The position numbers and the translations under genes were made by a program. From Alphaproteobacteria bacterium (GTDB taxonomy: Bacteria > Bacteroidota > Bacteroidia > Bacteroidales > FEN-979): 64,000 nucleotides of DNA. The stretch is from positions 51,489-115,488 of the forward strand of contig SACF01000009.1 of assembly GCA_009928665.1 (NCBI GenBank), in the 5' to 3' direction. This document shows, piece by piece, positions 41,923 through 50,932 of the stretch. The notes under the pieces are model-generated. The model saw only the letters and a program-made list of their open reading frames with translations. It was not told the DNA's origin and ran no database searches. Each line of letters starts with the position of its first letter. The first letter of the stretch is position 1.

Positions 41923-43083
41923 GTGAAAAAACGCATTGCTGTTCTGGGCTCTACCGGCAGTATCGGGACCCAGGCCCTGGAAGTCATTAGGGGCCATCCT
42001 CAGCTTTTCGAGGTCGAGGTTCTGACAGCCCAGAATAATTGTGATTTATTGATCCGTCAGGCTATCGAATTTCAACCGAATGCCGTGGTAATCGGAAATA
42101 AATCGTGCTTTGCCAATGTTCATGATGCGCTTCGATCCTATCCGGTGAAAGTCTTTGCTGGTGAAGATGCAATTTTCCAGGTGGTCGAAATGGATTCTAT
42201 TGATTTGGTATTGTGCGCTTTAGTCGGATATTCCGGGTTGAAACCGGTCTTAAATGCTATTGAGGCGGGCAAGAACATAGCCTTAGCCAATAAGGAAAGC
42301 CTGGTTGTCGCCGGAGAGCTGGTCATGGAGGCTGCGCATCGCAAAAACGTTGCCATCATTCCTGTTGATTCAGAGCATTCAGCCATTTTTCAATGCCTTG
42401 CAGGGGAACAGGAGCAATCGGTTGAAAAAATTATCCTTACAGCTTCCGGGGGACCTTTCAGGGGGATGAAGATGGAACATCTTCGGCAGGTAACCCGTGA
42501 AGCGGCTTTAAACCATCCTAACTGGAAAATGGGACATAAAATAACGATCGATTCGGCTTCACTGATGAATAAAGGACTGGAGGTCATTGAAGCCCGGTGG
42601 CTGTTTAATATGACTCCCTCTAAAATTGAAGTGGTGATCCATCCTCAATCGGTGATCCATTCCATGGTCCAGTTCATCGACGGTTCAGTGAAGGCACAGC
42701 TGGGGGTTCCTGATATGAAGTTGCCAATCCTTTACGCTTTCGGATTTCCACTCAGGATTTATTCTGACCAACCGAGATTTCATTTCAGTACAAATACCAG
42801 GCTTACCTTTGAACCTCCTGATACCGAACTTTTTGGAAATCTCAAATTGGCTTATCTTGCATTGGAACAGGGAGGGAATATGCCATGTGTTTTAAATGCC
42901 GCGAACGAAGCTGCTGTTCATGCGTTTCTTAACGAAAGAATCTCTTTTCTTTACATGACAAAGGTCATTGAATATTGTTTGGAGCAAGCCTGTTTTATTC
43001 AGAAACCAACCTTTGAAGATTATAAAGAGACTCATACGCTGACCCTTGAAAAGGCCAACCAATTTATTACAGAATATACCTAA
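41923..43083 (+). CDS. dxr: 1-deoxy-D-xylulose 5-phosphate reductoisomerase (Dxr/IspC)
   Basis: Second step of the non-mevalonate isoprenoid pathway. 386 residues. NADPH site RIAVLGSTGSIGTQAL, metal and substrate segments IALANKESLVVAGEL, PVDSEHSAIFQCL, LTASGGPFRG, IDSASLMNKGLEVIEA and NAANEAAVHAFL. The start is a GTG at 41923. RseP follows 20 bases later, the usual order in Bacteroidota. Confidence 0.96.
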   Translation: MKKRIAVLGSTGSIGTQALEVIRGHPQLFEVEVLTAQNNCDLLIRQAIEFQPNAVVIGNKSCFANVHDALRSYPVKVFAGEDAIFQVVEMDSIDLVLCALVGYSGLKPVLNAIEAGKNIALANKESLVVAGELVMEAAHRKNVAIIPVDSEHSAIFQCLAGEQEQSVEKIILTASGGPFRGMKMEHLRQVTREAALNHPNWKMGHKITIDSASLMNKGLEVIEARWLFNMTPSKIEVVIHPQSVIHSMVQFIDGSVKAQLGVPDMKLPILYAFGFPLRIYSDQPRFHFSTNTRLTFEPPDTELFGNLKLAYLALEQGGNMPCVLNAANEAAVHAFLNERISFLYMTKVIEYCLEQACFIQKPTFEDYKETHTLTLEKANQFITEYT

Positions 43084-43103
43084 AAACAAATAAACCGTAC
43101 CGC

Positions 43104-44423
43104 ATGGAAATACTGATAAAAGTTGTTCAACTGTTACTTAGCTTATCGATTTTAGTGATCTTTCACGAATTCGGTCATTATATTGCCGCCCGGATTTTCA
43201 AGACGAGGGTCGAAAAATTCTACCTGTTTTTTGATCCCTGGTTTTCACTTTTCAAATTTAAAAAAGGAGAAACGGAATATGGGGTCGGATGGGTGCCTCT
43301 GGGGGGATATGTAAAGATATCGGGAATGATCGATGAATCACTCGACCGGGAACAAATGAAACTTCCGCCACAGCCTTGGGAATTCAGATCAAAACCGGCG
43401 TGGCAGCGACTAATCATCATGCTTGCGGGAGTGACCGTCAATGTGTTGCTTGCCATTGCAATCTATATTGTCATGCTTATGGTGTGGGGAGAGCAGTACC
43501 TTCCCACTTCCCAGGTAAAGTACGGGATCACGGTCGATTCACTGGGTTATGAAATGGGGTTACGTAACGGTGACCGAATCCTGGCTGTCGATCATAAAAC
43601 AGTTGAAGACTTTGCCTCCATTCCAAAAACGATTATCCTGGAGGAAGCTAAATCAATACAGGTGATCCGTAACGATCAACCTTTAGATATCAAAATACCC
43701 GCCGGGATCATCAGCAAAATGATCAAGCATACCTCGGCTGATTTTATTTCAGTCCGATTTCCCTTCGAAGCGGCTAAATTTTCCAACGGATCACCCGCCG
43801 AAGCCGCCGGAATAAAAATCAACGACCGGATCATCGGGTTAAATGACTCCTTGTTGCTCTTTTTTGATCAGTTCAGATCGGATATCCAAAAATACAAGAA
43901 CACTGCAGTCAGGGTAATGGTTCTCAGGGGTTCCGATACACTGCGGATTCAGGTCAATGTTCCGAAGGAGGGTCTGATCGGTGTTTACCCCAAAAATCCT
44001 GCTGATTTTTTAACCTTCAGTGAAAAAGATTACAACTTGATCAGTGCTATGCCTGCCGGAGTAGTTAAGACTTTCGACGGGGCATGGAATTATGTCAAAT
44101 CCATCAAACTTTTGTTTTCACAGGAAAAAGCTTACGAATCGGTTGGAGGATTTATCAGTATCGGAAATATTTTTCCGTCGACCTGGAACTGGCATGCATT
44201 CTGGTCTCTGACTGCATTTCTGTCGATCATGCTGGCTATCCTGAATGTACTTCCCATTCCGGCCCTGGATGGGGGACACGTCATGTTCCTGCTTTATGAG
44301 ATCATTTTCAGGCGCAAACCCAGCGATAAATTCATGGAATATGCACAAATCGTAGGGATGGTGCTGCTTTTCGGATTGCTCATTTTTGCGAACGGACAGG
44401 ACATTATGAAACTCTTCAGATAG
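43104..44423 (+). CDS. rseP: RIP metalloprotease RseP (site-2 protease)
   Basis: Intramembrane zinc protease of 439 residues. HEFGH at residues 21-25 in the first helix and PIPALDGGHVMFLLYE near the end give the zinc ligands. Two PDZ domains lie between (about 125-210 and 215-300; GSPAEAAGIKINDRIIGL). In E. coli this enzyme cuts the anti-sigma factor RseA. The two membrane-bound anti-sigma-like proteins at 15.7 and 19.6 kb are possible, unproven substrates. Confidence 0.92.
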   Translation: MEILIKVVQLLLSLSILVIFHEFGHYIAARIFKTRVEKFYLFFDPWFSLFKFKKGETEYGVGWVPLGGYVKISGMIDESLDREQMKLPPQPWEFRSKPAWQRLIIMLAGVTVNVLLAIAIYIVMLMVWGEQYLPTSQVKYGITVDSLGYEMGLRNGDRILAVDHKTVEDFASIPKTIILEEAKSIQVIRNDQPLDIKIPAGIISKMIKHTSADFISVRFPFEAAKFSNGSPAEAAGIKINDRIIGLNDSLLLFFDQFRSDIQKYKNTAVRVMVLRGSDTLRIQVNVPKEGLIGVYPKNPADFLTFSEKDYNLISAMPAGVVKTFDGAWNYVKSIKLLFSQEKAYESVGGFISIGNIFPSTWNWHAFWSLTAFLSIMLAILNVLPIPALDGGHVMFLLYEIIFRRKPSDKFMEYAQIVGMVLLFGLLIFANGQDIMKLFR

Positions 44424-44431
44424 GAGAGAGG

Positions 44432-44530
44432 GGACAATTGACAATTGACAATGGACAATTGACAATGGAAAACGGACAACTGACAATGGACAATGGAAAA
44501 CGGACTATGGAAAACGGAAAACGATTTGAG
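44432..44530. repeat. Degenerate tandem repeat GACAATTGACAATGGA
   Basis: Units of GACAATTG, GACAATGG and GAAAACG follow one another for about 100 bases after rseP. The block 44448-44469 is nearly identical to the reverse complement of 34946-34967, so it is a dispersed family. Confidence 0.7.
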
Positions 44531-44650
44531 GATTTGAGAATGTGAAAATTTGCTAATTTGAGAATTTTGAACTTTGAGGTTTGAGCTTTTTTCCCTATTG
44601 CCTATTGACTATTGCCTAATGCCTAATACCTGGTTTGAATTTTGAATTTT
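44531..44650. repeat. AT-rich short-unit repeats (GATTTGAG, CTATTGCCTA, TTTGAATT)
   Basis: Further low-complexity blocks: (G)ATTTGAG-type units (44523-44590), CTATTGCCTATTGACTATTG followed by CCTAATGCCTAAT (44594-44628) and TTTGAATTTTGAATTT (44634-44650). No gene or terminator seen. Confidence 0.6.
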
Positions 44651-45550
44651 TTATTGGTCTCCTACCTTCTCTTGCAGTGATTTAAATCCTTCACCCAGGA
44701 TCTCGGTTGCGTCGGTCACTGTAAGGAAGGCCTTTGGATCGACCTCATGAATGAATTCTTCAAGGATCGCAAGTTCCCGACGGCTCACTACGGTAAAAAT
44801 GATTCTTCGGTCCGCCATGTTGTACATGCCTTTCCCATCGATATAGGTTCCGCCACGATTCAGGTTCGTTATGATCTTGTCACGGATTTCCTCGTGTTTG
44901 TCGGATATGATGAATAAACTTTTATCATAGGTAACCCCCTCAAGTACCACATCGATTACTTTTCCGGTTATAAAAATCACAATCCAGGAATAGAGCGGAA
45001 TTTTCCAGTCCTGGAACACCAGCAATCCGACCAGCACGATGACTGAATCCACATAGATCATGAGCATGCCAAGGGGCAGCTTGGTATATTTAGCGATGAT
45101 CATGGCAACTATATCGGTCCCACCTGACGTTGCTTTCGATTTAAATATCATTCCCAACCCCAATCCTGCCAATACTCCACCAAAGATTGAAGAAAGCAGG
45201 GCGTCGCCATTAACCAGAGGTTCAAAACCCCAGATCCACGTCAGGGTATCAGTAAATACAGCAGTCAGTGAAAACCCTAAAACGGTTTTAAAACCAAAAC
45301 GGGGTCCCAGGATTTTAACCCCGATAATGGTGAGGGGTATATCAAAGCATAAGGCTACCAAACCCACCGGGGTGTTGAACATATAATGCAACACAATAGA
45401 GATTCCATAAACTCCTCCCGGCACTATTTTATAAGGCGTTATAAAAAAGACAAAAGCAGCAGCCAGAATAAATGCGCCCAGGATGATCAGACTGTAAGAA
45501 ATGAACCATTTCCGGGTAAATGGTTTTTCTTTTAACATGAAGAAGGCCAT
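44651..45550 (-). CDS. YitT family membrane protein with C-terminal DUF2179 domain
   Basis: 299 residues from the ATG at 45550. About five to six transmembrane helices (GAFILAAAFVFFITPYKIVPGGVYGISIV; ATSGGTDIVAMIIAK) are followed by the soluble DUF2179 domain (about 220-290, SLFIISDKHEEIRDKIITNL and GMYNMADRRIIFTVVSRRELAIL). Role unknown; transport is suspected for the family. The frame is open to 45607 but the -7 element at 45584-45591 lies in that part, so 45550 (or 45538) is the start. Confidence 0.88.
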   Translation of the reverse strand: MAFFMLKEKPFTRKWFISYSLIILGAFILAAAFVFFITPYKIVPGGVYGISIVLHYMFNTPVGLVALCFDIPLTIIGVKILGPRFGFKTVLGFSLTAVFTDTLTWIWGFEPLVNGDALLSSIFGGVLAGLGLGMIFKSKATSGGTDIVAMIIAKYTKLPLGMLMIYVDSVIVLVGLLVFQDWKIPLYSWIVIFITGKVIDVVLEGVTYDKSLFIISDKHEEIRDKIITNLNRGGTYIDGKGMYNMADRRIIFTVVSRRELAILEEFIHEVDPKAFLTVTDATEILGEGFKSLQEKVGDQ

Positions 45551-45583
45551 AACACAATATTTAAGGTTCTGTAAATCGCAGTG

Positions 45584-45591
45584 CAAAGATA
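45584..45591 (-). promoter_or_regulatory. -7 element for the yitT-like gene
   Basis: Minus-strand TATCTTTG, exact TAnnTTTG, 34 bases before the ATG at 45550. Confidence 0.45.
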
Positions 45592-45653
45592 TTTGATTGT
45601 CACACAATCCCGGCTTTTAATGTACGTTATCATTCAAACATTTTACAACGGTC

Positions 45654-46715
45654 ATGGTTGTAATACAAAAAAAAACCGTACTTTTATCCCGATTTTTTCA
45701 TGAACCCGACAACTCATTGCCGACTTTGTTAAATTCTGCAAACCACGTACTGTCAGGGAGGAATTTGCTGTATCTCCTTGTTACAATCATCTTGTTAGGC
45801 TACTTCAACGGGTATGCCCAGCAACCCACCCTGATCACCCATTACATGTTTACCAATATGGCCATCAATCCGGCAAGTGCAGGTGATGGCGGGGGTATCA
45901 CCGTTACCGGACTCACACGACAACAATGGATGGGATTTAAGGATCCGGATGGTACCAAAACCGCTCCGCAAACCTATTTGCTTACTGCTGATGCGCCGAT
46001 CAGGGTTTTGCACGGTGGAATAGGAGGAATGATTTGTCAGGATCAGCTTGGATTTTACAAGACGATCTGTGTGAAACTGGGGTATGCTTACAGGATGGAA
46101 GCAGGTAACGGGGATCTTTCATTTGGATTACAGGGAATTCTGCAAAACGGAACTTTTGATTTTTCAAAATTTGACCTGGGTCAGGGTGCAGGAAATATAT
46201 CTGAAGACCCCGTTTTAAGGGAAATTAGCGGGAAGACCACGGATATGTCAATTGATATGGGAGCCGGAGTTTTTTACCGGGTCGCTGATAAATATTACAT
46301 TGGACTATCGGCTGAAAATCTTTTACAGTCAAAATCAAAAAAAATTGTTTACCAGGCCCGGCGAACGTTTTATCTCACAGGTGGATACGAATGGATTATT
46401 CCGAATCATCCGGCCTTTGAGATATTGCCTTCAGCCATTTTCATGTACGACGGGGGCACCTTTCAGTTTAATATTGATGCTTTGTTGATGTACAACAAGA
46501 AATTTTATGGCGGATTAGGGTACCGTTGGCAGGACGCTGTTTCCGTACTGGCTGGCATGAATATCAAAGGTGTGAAGGTGGGACTTTCATACGATATCTG
46601 TACCTCCTCTATGACTAAATATAACAGTGGAGGACTTGAGGTTATGGTCAGCTATTGCTTCAAGATTGACACAGACAAATTCCGGAAAAGTTACCGGAAC
46701 ACCCGGTTCTTATAA
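45654..46715 (+). CDS. porP: PorP/SprF family T9SS outer membrane protein
   Basis: 353 residues. A hydrophobic segment (LLYLLVTIILLGYFNGYAQ, about 38-56) serves as export signal; about 37 residues before it are unusual, so the true start may be later. QPTLITHYMFTNMAINPASAG and LTRQQWMGFKDPDGTKTAPQ are the PorP/SprF signature, followed by barrel strands ending in VMVSYCFKI. In P. gingivalis porP precedes porKLMN in one operon, exactly as here. PorP proteins are thought to anchor cargo or the C-terminal domain at the outer membrane. Confidence 0.9.
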   Translation: MVVIQKKTVLLSRFFHEPDNSLPTLLNSANHVLSGRNLLYLLVTIILLGYFNGYAQQPTLITHYMFTNMAINPASAGDGGGITVTGLTRQQWMGFKDPDGTKTAPQTYLLTADAPIRVLHGGIGGMICQDQLGFYKTICVKLGYAYRMEAGNGDLSFGLQGILQNGTFDFSKFDLGQGAGNISEDPVLREISGKTTDMSIDMGAGVFYRVADKYYIGLSAENLLQSKSKKIVYQARRTFYLTGGYEWIIPNHPAFEILPSAIFMYDGGTFQFNIDALLMYNKKFYGGLGYRWQDAVSVLAGMNIKGVKVGLSYDICTSSMTKYNSGGLEVMVSYCFKIDTDKFRKSYRNTRFL

Positions 46716-46726
46716 AAGAAAATGTT

Positions 46727-46734
46727 TAAATTTG
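46727..46734 (+). promoter_or_regulatory. -7 element before gldK
   Basis: TAAATTTG, exact TAnnTTTG, 90 bases before gldK and just after the porP stop. It would let gldKLMN be expressed apart from porP. Confidence 0.45.
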
Positions 46735-46816
46735 CCGTTTTTATTGAAAAATCACATTACTAATATAATATCTATCTATACGAAGCGTTATTTTTCATCC
46801 ATTAATCGGCCAAAAA

Positions 46817-48184
46817 ATGAAAAAACTGCTCATTTATTCCGCCCTGCTCATTTTTTTGGGAAGCTGCGGTAACTCAGGAAGTGGTGAGCTTACGGGAGTC
46901 AAAAACCGCAAGCGATACTATACGCCGGACCCCTTTGGCATGGTTTACGTTCCCATGGGCTCCTATACCATGGGTGTTAGCGATGAAGATATGCCTTATG
47001 CACAATTAAACAACCCGAAAACGGTGACGGTTCAGGCTTTTTACATGGATCAGACGGAAATTACAAACAATGAGTACCGTCAATTCGTTTATTGGGTGCG
47101 TGATTCGATCGCCCGGAGAATACTGGGTGAGATCAATCCGGAGTTGTATTATATAACTGAGAACAAAAAAACAGGCGAACAGTTTGATCCGCCGTTTCTT
47201 AACTGGGAAACCAAACTGGAGTGGAATTCAGAGCAACAGGATGTCAGAGACGCATTGTCGCAAATGTTTCTCCCTGAGAATGAACGCTACTTCAGAAGAA
47301 AAGAAATTGACACCCGGAAATTGTACTTTGAGTACTATTTTGTTGACCTGAAGGCTGCTGCACGGAAAGATTTTTCTGCACAGGCCGATCCAAAGGAAGC
47401 CGGGTTATCAAACAGACCACAGGGTTTGAAAGACCGTTCGGTATACGTACGTAAAGAGGTTATCAATGTTTATCCTGATACTCTTTGCTGGATCCATGAT
47501 TACACTTATTCTTACAATGACCCCAGTGCAGAAAAATATTTCTGGCATCCGGCATATGACAACTACCCGGTTGTCGGAGTAAACTGGAAACAGGCCAATG
47601 CATTCTGTATCTGGCGTACACAGTTGAAAAACAGTTTTCTTTACGGGAAAAAGGGGGAATCATTTATCAGTGATTTCAGACTTCCGACCGAAGGTGAGTG
47701 GGAATGGGCAGCAAGGGGTGGTTACGACGGGAATCCGTATCCCTGGGGCGGTCCTTATACCCGAAACGACAAAGGATGCTTCCTGGCCAACTTCAAACCC
47801 ATGCGGGGTGATTATATTGCCGATGGAGGAGCTACCACAGTTATCGTTGCGCATTATCCGGCAAATGATTACGGGCTGTATGATATGGCGGGAAACGTTT
47901 CGGAATGGACTGTGACCGCATTTCATCCCAGTTCCTATAATTTTTCATGGGATTTGAATCCTGACTATAAATACAATGCTAAAGATGCAGATCCGCCCGC
48001 ACTCAAACGTAAAGTAACCCGGGGTGGATCCTGGAAAGATGTCGCTTATTTCCTCCGTGTTTCGACGCGGTCTTATGAGTATCAGGATACTTCAAAATGT
48101 TACATCGGATTCCGTTGTGTCCAGAATTACTTGGGACGGCAGCGGGATGATAATCCCTCCAGGGCTTCAAAAGTTTACAGATAA
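46817..48184 (+). CDS. gldK: T9SS outer membrane lipoprotein GldK/PorK
   Basis: Ring component of the type IX secretion system, with GldN on the periplasmic face of the outer membrane. 455 residues; lipidated Cys17 (FLGSCGN). The fold is that of formylglycine-generating/sulfatase-modifying factor: FGMVYVPMGSYTMGVSDED, FYMDQTEITNNEYRQFV, RLPTEGEWEWAARGG, GLYDMAGNVSEWT and RVTRGGSW-like sequence (KVTRGGSWKD). An insertion at about 100-230 is usual for GldK. It is presumably non-enzymatic. It is followed by gldL after 49 bases. Confidence 0.95.
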   Translation: MKKLLIYSALLIFLGSCGNSGSGELTGVKNRKRYYTPDPFGMVYVPMGSYTMGVSDEDMPYAQLNNPKTVTVQAFYMDQTEITNNEYRQFVYWVRDSIARRILGEINPELYYITENKKTGEQFDPPFLNWETKLEWNSEQQDVRDALSQMFLPENERYFRRKEIDTRKLYFEYYFVDLKAAARKDFSAQADPKEAGLSNRPQGLKDRSVYVRKEVINVYPDTLCWIHDYTYSYNDPSAEKYFWHPAYDNYPVVGVNWKQANAFCIWRTQLKNSFLYGKKGESFISDFRLPTEGEWEWAARGGYDGNPYPWGGPYTRNDKGCFLANFKPMRGDYIADGGATTVIVAHYPANDYGLYDMAGNVSEWTVTAFHPSSYNFSWDLNPDYKYNAKDADPPALKRKVTRGGSWKDVAYFLRVSTRSYEYQDTSKCYIGFRCVQNYLGRQRDDNPSRASKVYR

Positions 48185-48233
48185 TCTTCCAAAACTCACA
48201 ACCTTAAATTAACCCTTTTTAATTTTTTGTCCT

Positions 48234-49268
48234 ATGGCTTTATTCGATTTTGTCAGAACCAAGTATTACAAGAATTTCATGTCCAAGCTCTATGGCTGGG
48301 GTGCCTCCGTGGTAATCATTGGTGCGTTGTTTAAGATCAATCACTATACCGGGGCAGATGTTATGCTGATTATCGGCTTGGGAACAGAATCAATTATCTT
48401 CTTTTTCTCGGCATTCGAACCTCCGCATGTTGAACCGGACTGGAGTTTGGTATATCCTCAGCTTGCCGGGATTTACCATGGCGATGAAATCGATTCTTCA
48501 AAAGCCTTTACCACCACCGATACCGTTACACAGGAACTCGATAAGATGCTGGAAAAAGCAAAGATAGGACCAGAGTTGATTTCGAGTCTTGGAACGGGCT
48601 TGAAAAACCTGTCCGAGACTACCTCAAAGTTATCGAATGTTGCCGATGCTTCTCTCGCGAATGACAAATACGTTTCCACTATGAAGGTCGCAACAGAATC
48701 GGCCAATCTTTTGAATGATTCCTACCGGAAAACGGCAAATACATTGGAACAGAATGCAAGAGCCTCAGAAGAGCAACTTTCAAATATAAAGTCGACCTCA
48801 AAAAGCGCTGCATCCCTTTCCACCATGTTCACAGAAGTAAGCGAATCCCTGAAAGAAGATCTTCAGGCCAATAAAGCTTTTACTGCCAGTATGGCCAATG
48901 TAACTGCAACTGCAAACAATTTCATCGACAAATACAGCGAATCTGCAAATATGCTTTCCAAGGCTGCTGAAACGCTGAATGCGACCGCCACAGGTGGTAC
49001 CGCTTACAACAAAGAATTACAGCGTGTTTCAAACAATCTCTCCGCATTGAATGCATTGTATGAACTTCACCTGCAGAGCGCCAACCAGCAAATGGAAAAT
49101 ACCAATAAATTCAATTCGGTATTGACAAAGTTTGCTTCCAATCTCAATGAATCGATCTCAAATTCCGAAAAATTCAAGGCCGAAGTCGAAAACCTGACAA
49201 AGAACATTGCAGCCCTGAACAAAGTTTACGGAAATATGTTATCGGCAATGAGCGTTGGCGGAAAATAA
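48234..49268 (+). CDS. gldL: T9SS inner membrane motor protein GldL/PorL
   Basis: 344 residues. Two transmembrane helices near the start (LYGWGASVVIIGALFKI about 20-36; GADVMLIIGLGTESIIFFF about 41-60), including the conserved Glu in TM2 that belongs to the proton path of the GldLM rotary motor. The long cytoplasmic part is rich in Ala/Ser/Asn and predicted coiled coil (about 90-340). The start FDFVRTKYYKNFMSK is typical. 35 bases before gldM. Confidence 0.95.
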   Translation: MALFDFVRTKYYKNFMSKLYGWGASVVIIGALFKINHYTGADVMLIIGLGTESIIFFFSAFEPPHVEPDWSLVYPQLAGIYHGDEIDSSKAFTTTDTVTQELDKMLEKAKIGPELISSLGTGLKNLSETTSKLSNVADASLANDKYVSTMKVATESANLLNDSYRKTANTLEQNARASEEQLSNIKSTSKSAASLSTMFTEVSESLKEDLQANKAFTASMANVTATANNFIDKYSESANMLSKAAETLNATATGGTAYNKELQRVSNNLSALNALYELHLQSANQQMENTNKFNSVLTKFASNLNESISNSEKFKAEVENLTKNIAALNKVYGNMLSAMSVGGK

Positions 49269-49303
49269 TTTTTGATTCACCTGACTAATAAATATTAAAC
49301 CTA

Positions 49304-50914
49304 ATGGCTGGATATAAAGAGACACCGAGGCAAAAGATGATCGGGATGATGTATCTTGTATTGACTGCTTTGCTCGCACTTAATGTCTCAAAACAGATCA
49401 TGGATGCCTTCCTTGTGGTAAACGAAAGCATGGAAACCACAAACGACAACTTCTCCAAAAAACTCGATAATACCTATTCCAAGTTTAGAATTCAATATCA
49501 GCTTAATCCGAACAAAGTAGGCCCTTATTGGGAAAAAGCCCAGCAGGCGCATACCTATTCTAACAGACTGGCAGGTTACATCGACAGCATCAAGTATATT
49601 GTTATGATGCGTACAGAAAAACTGGAAACCCTGGACGAGGCCAAAAAGCTCAACCTTCGGAATGCTGAACGTAAGGAGAACTATGATGCCCCTACACGCT
49701 ATTTTATTGGCAGCTCACCCGATGGTTCAGCAGGGGAGGCCAAGATCCTTCGTGAAAAAATAGAGGCTTATAAAAAACAGATGATCGAGCTTATCGATCC
49801 CAAGTTCAGGAATTCCATTAAAATGGGTATGGATACAAAAGGCCCGTTCTACGACGCCGATGGGGGAAAACAGAACTGGGAAATGCATAATTTCTATCGT
49901 ACCATCCTCGCTGCTACGGTCACTATTCTGAATAACCTTAAGGCAGAAACATATAATACAGAATTCGACGTGGTGAACCACCTCTACAGTTCTATTGATG
50001 CGCTTAATTTCAAATTTGACAGGATTCAGGCAAAGGTCATCCCCAAGAGTAGTTATGTCTTTCTTGGTGAGGAATATCAGGCTGAAATCCTCGTGGGGGC
50101 TTACGATACCAAACAAAACCCCATGGTCCGATATGCTCTTGGCACCGATTCACTGACCCCGGCTAATTTTAAGAATGCAACCCCGTTGGAGGGTTCAAAC
50201 GGACTCGTAGTATTGAAACTGGGCGGAACCGGAGAGGGATTGAAAAAGTTTGCAGGGATTATCAAGGTGATCAGCCCGTTGGGTGATACCATGTCATTTC
50301 ACTTTAAGGATGAATTCATTGTTGCTAAACCGGCTATTACAATCTCACCGACTAAAATGAATGTATTTTATATCGGGGTTGACAACCCGGTCGAAATAAG
50401 TGTTCCCGGCAGCCCCGAGCGGATTGTTCCTTCCATTTCGATCGGAAGCATCCGTCCGGACGGTAAAAGCTGGATTGTTTCCAATCTGTCAGCCTCCGGA
50501 TCAAGGGAAGCCGTGATCACAGTTAATGCAGTCTTCTCCGGAAAATCAAAAAGTATGGGTTCCTATAAATTCAGGCTGAAGACTGTACCTGACCCGTTGG
50601 TCAAAATTGCAGGGAAAAGTGAAGGATTTATCTCAAAAAGCCTGCTGTTAGCCAGTCCATTTCTCGTACCTGAAATGCCCCCGGGTTTTGACTTCGATCT
50701 TCGGTACACGGTTACTTCATTCGTATTTTCAACATCCACAGCTGCCGGCGAAGGCAGTGACGTGAAAATTACCGGGAACCGTCTGACCCCGGAAATCCTG
50801 AAAACCATCAACAATGCCCGCAGGGGACAACGAATCTGGTTTGACGATATTTATGTAAAAGGCCCCGACGGTTCGCGAAAAATCAATCTTAGTCTTAGTT
50901 TGAAGTTAAACTAA
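49304..50914 (+). CDS. gldM: T9SS inner membrane motor protein GldM/PorM
   Basis: 536 residues. ETPRQKMIGMMYLVLTALLA contains the single transmembrane helix (about 13-30) with the conserved Arg that pairs with GldL. The rest is a periplasmic rod of four domains that reaches the GldK/GldN ring; repeated segments such as NVFYIGVDNPVEISVPG are typical of its later domains. Together with GldL it turns proton flow into motion for cargo export. Confidence 0.95.
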   Translation: MAGYKETPRQKMIGMMYLVLTALLALNVSKQIMDAFLVVNESMETTNDNFSKKLDNTYSKFRIQYQLNPNKVGPYWEKAQQAHTYSNRLAGYIDSIKYIVMMRTEKLETLDEAKKLNLRNAERKENYDAPTRYFIGSSPDGSAGEAKILREKIEAYKKQMIELIDPKFRNSIKMGMDTKGPFYDADGGKQNWEMHNFYRTILAATVTILNNLKAETYNTEFDVVNHLYSSIDALNFKFDRIQAKVIPKSSYVFLGEEYQAEILVGAYDTKQNPMVRYALGTDSLTPANFKNATPLEGSNGLVVLKLGGTGEGLKKFAGIIKVISPLGDTMSFHFKDEFIVAKPAITISPTKMNVFYIGVDNPVEISVPGSPERIVPSISIGSIRPDGKSWIVSNLSASGSREAVITVNAVFSGKSKSMGSYKFRLKTVPDPLVKIAGKSEGFISKSLLLASPFLVPEMPPGFDFDLRYTVTSFVFSTSTAAGEGSDVKITGNRLTPEILKTINNARRGQRIWFDDIYVKGPDGSRKINLSLSLKLN

Positions 50915-50921
50915 TATTCAC

Positions 50922-50929
50922 AAGGAGGT
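50922..50929 (+). promoter_or_regulatory. gldN: Perfect Shine-Dalgarno site of gldN
   Basis: AAGGAGGT ends only 3 bases before the gldN ATG. This is a full anti-SD complement with very short spacing, uncommon in Bacteroidota. Confidence 0.65.
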
Positions 50930-50932
50930 AAT

